A DNA stretch of 30,217 nt. It comes from JAJYIV01 sp964499955 (GTDB lineage: Bacteria; Patescibacteriota; Patescibacteriia; UBA9934; GWF2-40-263). Where the stretch lies: the NCBI GenBank assembly GCA_964499955.1, contig CAZCMI010000010.1, positions 1 to 30,217 of the forward strand, read 5' to 3'. The position numbers were made by a program, and so were the translations under genes. Position 1 is the stretch's first letter. Each line of letters opens with the position of its first letter. The notes under the pieces were generated by a model. That model worked only from the letters and a program-made list of their open reading frames with translations. It did not search any database and was not told the origin of the DNA. Positions 28,578 through 30,217 of this stretch are shown here, in pieces.

Positions 28578-29603
28578 ATGACCCTCGACTGGCGCCAACT
28601 TCCCCGCCCCATCGTGGCCCTCTCCCCGATGGCCGACATGACCGATTCCGCGTTCTGCCAGGTGGTGCGCGAGGTCACGCCGCCGTCCCCCGCCGGGCGG
28701 CCGCTTGTGATGTTCCGCGAGATGGTCTCGGCGGAAGCCGTCGTGCGCGGCAACGAGAAAACGCTCGGCATGACGGACATCCATCCGGCCGAACGGCCGC
28801 TGGTGCAGCAGGTGTTCGGCAGCGACCCGAAAACCATGGCCGAGGCGGCGCGCATCATCGAGGCCGAGCATCACCCGGAGGGCTTCGACGTCAACATGGG
28901 CTGCCCGGTGTACAAGATCGTCCACACGTTCAACGGCGCGGCGCTCATGAAGGAACCGGCGCTCGCCGCCGACATCGTGCGGCACATGCGCGCGGCCATC
29001 ACCGTGCCCCTCTCGGTGAAAATCCGCGCCGGCTGGAGCGACCCGCGCGAGTGCCTGGAGTTCATCAAGGTGCTGGAAGACGCCGGGGCCGCCATGGTGA
29101 CTATCCACGGCCGCACCAAGGTCCAGGGATACAGCGGCAAGGCCGACTGGAACGTCATCGCCGAGGCGAAGAAGCGCGTGTCCATTCCCGTGCTGGCCAA
29201 CGGCGACATCCACGACCCGGCCCTGGTGCCCGAGGCGTTGCGCGTGTCCGGCTGCGACGGCGTGCTGATCGCCCGCGGGGCGCTCGGCAACCCGTGGTTT
29301 TTCGCCCAGGCGGAAGAGGCGCTGGCAGGCAAAACGCCCACGCCCGTTTCCCTGGAAGAACGGGTGCGCGCGGTGCGCCGCCACGCGGACCTGCACGTGG
29401 CGCAATACGGCGAACGCGGCGTCGTGACGTTCCGCAAGCATCTCTCCTGGTACTTCAAGGGCGCGCGCGGCGCCAAGCTCTTCCGCGAACGGCTGGTGCG
29501 CGTTTCCACCCGCGCCGAACTGGACGCCGCCTTGGACGACATGCTGGCCGCTCCTCCATCCCCTCCCGCCAACGACGCCGCCACAAACACCCCTGCGTCC
29601 TAG
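28578..29603 (+). CDS. dus: tRNA-dihydrouridine synthase
   Basis: FMN enzyme that reduces uridines in the tRNA D-loop. The 341-residue protein begins with the TIM-barrel start ALSPMADMTDSAFCQVV (usual A-P-M-a-g-v-T). It contains FDVNMGCPV with the catalytic C109, LSVKIRAGW, the His motif TIHGRTKVQGYSG, and the phosphate-binding end VLANGDIHDP...GCDGVLIARGALGNPWFF. A C-terminal helical domain (RKHLSWYFKGARGAKLFRERL) binds tRNA. The subtype (DusA/B/C-like) is not settled. ATG 28578 (T at -1) fits the promoter just upstream; a frame open to 28467 would run through the promoter. Confidence 0.95.
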   Translation: MTLDWRQLPRPIVALSPMADMTDSAFCQVVREVTPPSPAGRPLVMFREMVSAEAVVRGNEKTLGMTDIHPAERPLVQQVFGSDPKTMAEAARIIEAEHHPEGFDVNMGCPVYKIVHTFNGAALMKEPALAADIVRHMRAAITVPLSVKIRAGWSDPRECLEFIKVLEDAGAAMVTIHGRTKVQGYSGKADWNVIAEAKKRVSIPVLANGDIHDPALVPEALRVSGCDGVLIARGALGNPWFFAQAEEALAGKTPTPVSLEERVRAVRRHADLHVAQYGERGVVTFRKHLSWYFKGARGAKLFRERLVRVSTRAELDAALDDMLAAPPSPPANDAATNTPAS

Positions 29604-29624
29604 CCATGGACACGGGGGTGTTTT
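29585..29624 (+). terminator. Terminator overlapping the dus stop
   Basis: AAACACCCC (29585-29593) pairs with GGGGTGTTT (29615-29623), with inner CGTCC/GGAC, then TTTT. The stop codon lies in the loop. Confidence 0.75.
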
Positions 29625-29635
29625 CGTGATACACA
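29607..29635 (+). promoter_or_regulatory. Possible promoter TGGACA-17-TACACA of the PRPP-synthetase-like gene
   Basis: -35 TGGACA (29607-29612) and -10 TACACA (29630-29635) are 17 nt apart. The spacer carries TTTTCGTGA, like other promoters here. It overlaps the dus terminator. A hairpin CGCCGA-ATATC-TCGGCG (29641-29657) sits at the expected mRNA 5' end. Confidence 0.4.
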
Positions 29636-29683
29636 GCCCGCGCCGAATATCTCGGCGTCACGGCCTTTCAAAAGGAGAAGCAC

Positions 29684-30217
29684 GTGCCCGTTCTGCTCTA
29701 CTCGCCCAGCATGAAGGATCTCGCGCACGCGGTCGCCGCGCGCGATCCGCAACGGATCGAACTCGGCGGGATCCGCTGGAACCGGTTCCCGGACGGCTTC
29801 CCCGACATCCTGGTCAAGGACGTCGAACGCATGCGCGCCCGCGACGTGGCGTACCTCGCCTGCTTGGACACGCAAAGACAGGTGTTCGAGGAGATCAGCG
29901 TCATGCTCACGCTGGCGGGCATCCGCCCGAATTCCCTGCGCATCCTCCTCCCGTATTTCCCCACGGGAACGATGGAACGCGCCGACCACGAAGGGCAGGT
30001 CACCACGGCGCACACGCTGGCGCAGATGATTTCGACCGTCGCGCCCGCCGGACCGGGTCCCGTACCGCTGTACATCTGGGACCTGCATGCCCTGCAGAAC
30101 ATGAAGTTCTTCGGGCCGAACATCGCGCCGCGCGGCAAGTGGGGCGTCCGCGTGCTGCAGAAGCGGCTGGAAAATCTCGCCGTCACCGTGGCATTCCCCG
30201 ACGAAGGGGCGTGGAAG
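29684..30217 (+). CDS. Ribose-phosphate pyrophosphokinase-like protein, 3' partial
   Basis: The first 178 residues are in the window. It resembles PRPP synthetase, which makes 5-phosphoribosyl-pyrophosphate for nucleotide synthesis. Recognisable parts are NRFPDGFPDILV (the R-F-x-D-G-E/F region), LPYFPTGTMERADHEGQVTTAHTLAQMIS (usual P-Y-x-x-x-R-x-d) and YIWDLHALQNMKFF (usual D-l-H-x-x-q-i-q-g-f-F). The match is divergent in places (for example PTGTMERAD for aRqDr), so a phosphoribosyltransferase-like relative cannot be excluded. The GTG start at 29684 has AAAGGAG 6 nt before it. Confidence 0.8.
   Translation, partial: MPVLLYSPSMKDLAHAVAARDPQRIELGGIRWNRFPDGFPDILVKDVERMRARDVAYLACLDTQRQVFEEISVMLTLAGIRPNSLRILLPYFPTGTMERADHEGQVTTAHTLAQMISTVAPAGPGPVPLYIWDLHALQNMKFFGPNIAPRGKWGVRVLQKRLENLAVTVAFPDEGAWK

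Overview
The window is GC-rich bacterial DNA with short intergenic gaps, short genes and a plain housekeeping core: dnaG, tRNA-Ser(GGA), lgt, gatC-gatA (no gatB nearby), ligA, a type IV pilin with pilM, rnhA, recJ, lepA, an ABC-F ATPase, a PIF1-type helicase, a beta-CASP nuclease, a disulfide-forming pair (VKOR plus a thioredoxin-fold protein), dus and a PRPP-synthetase homologue. TGA is used as an ordinary stop. The compact layout and several small conserved-looking unknowns suggest a Candidate Phyla Radiation (Patescibacteria) genome. That is an inference from gene content only; no rRNA or ribosomal protein is present to place it.

Layout. 1-756: 5'-truncated TPM-domain gene of lower GC, running into the 3' end of dnaG. 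626-5000: dnaG (-), a divergent unknown with a strong promoter, tRNA-Ser, a DedA-like and a DoxX-like membrane protein (-), and an unknown (+). 5078-9000: DUF218-like protein, lgt, a YjdF-like membrane protein, gatA and gatC, all on minus. 8981-9120: a hairpin-closed RNA candidate between ligA and gatC. 9128-17528: ligA, a coiled-coil protein, pilin-pilM, rnhA, recJ, a 31-residue membrane peptide and lepA, all on minus. 17616-19855: a plus-strand, visibly lower-GC block with an unusual structured RNA ending in a tRNA-like CCA terminus, a switch-like leader, two zinc-ribbon proteins, yidD and a small ORF. 19857-25452: ABC-F (-), PIF1 helicase (+), then a four-gene minus operon (thioredoxin-like, VKOR, acidic small protein, beta-CASP MBL). 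25606-28480: an SF2 helicase carrying seven tandem winged-HTH-like repeats. 28537-30217: dus and the start of a PRPP-synthetase-like gene.

Expression signals. Promoters are mostly TTGaCA-17-TATNNT, often with an A/T tract and CGCG in the spacer just before the -10. Six -10 boxes lie only 8-12 nt from the start codon, so leaderless or nearly leaderless mRNAs are likely. Almost every ATG is preceded by T (TATG), usually after a pyrimidine-rich leader with no Shine-Dalgarno. Four genes break this rule, with a hairpin near the mRNA 5' end and a strong AAGGAG, three of them starting at GTG.

Most unusual items: (1) the RNA at 17651-17885, where two upstream words are perfect complements of the D-side and anticodon-side segments of a downstream tRNA-like element, in pseudoknot order; (2) the two mutually exclusive 10-bp helices in the leader of the zinc-ribbon membrane protein; (3) the helicase with repeats whose frame is conserved at DNA level while the putative recognition cores differ; (4) the 20-bp closed RNA upstream of gatC.
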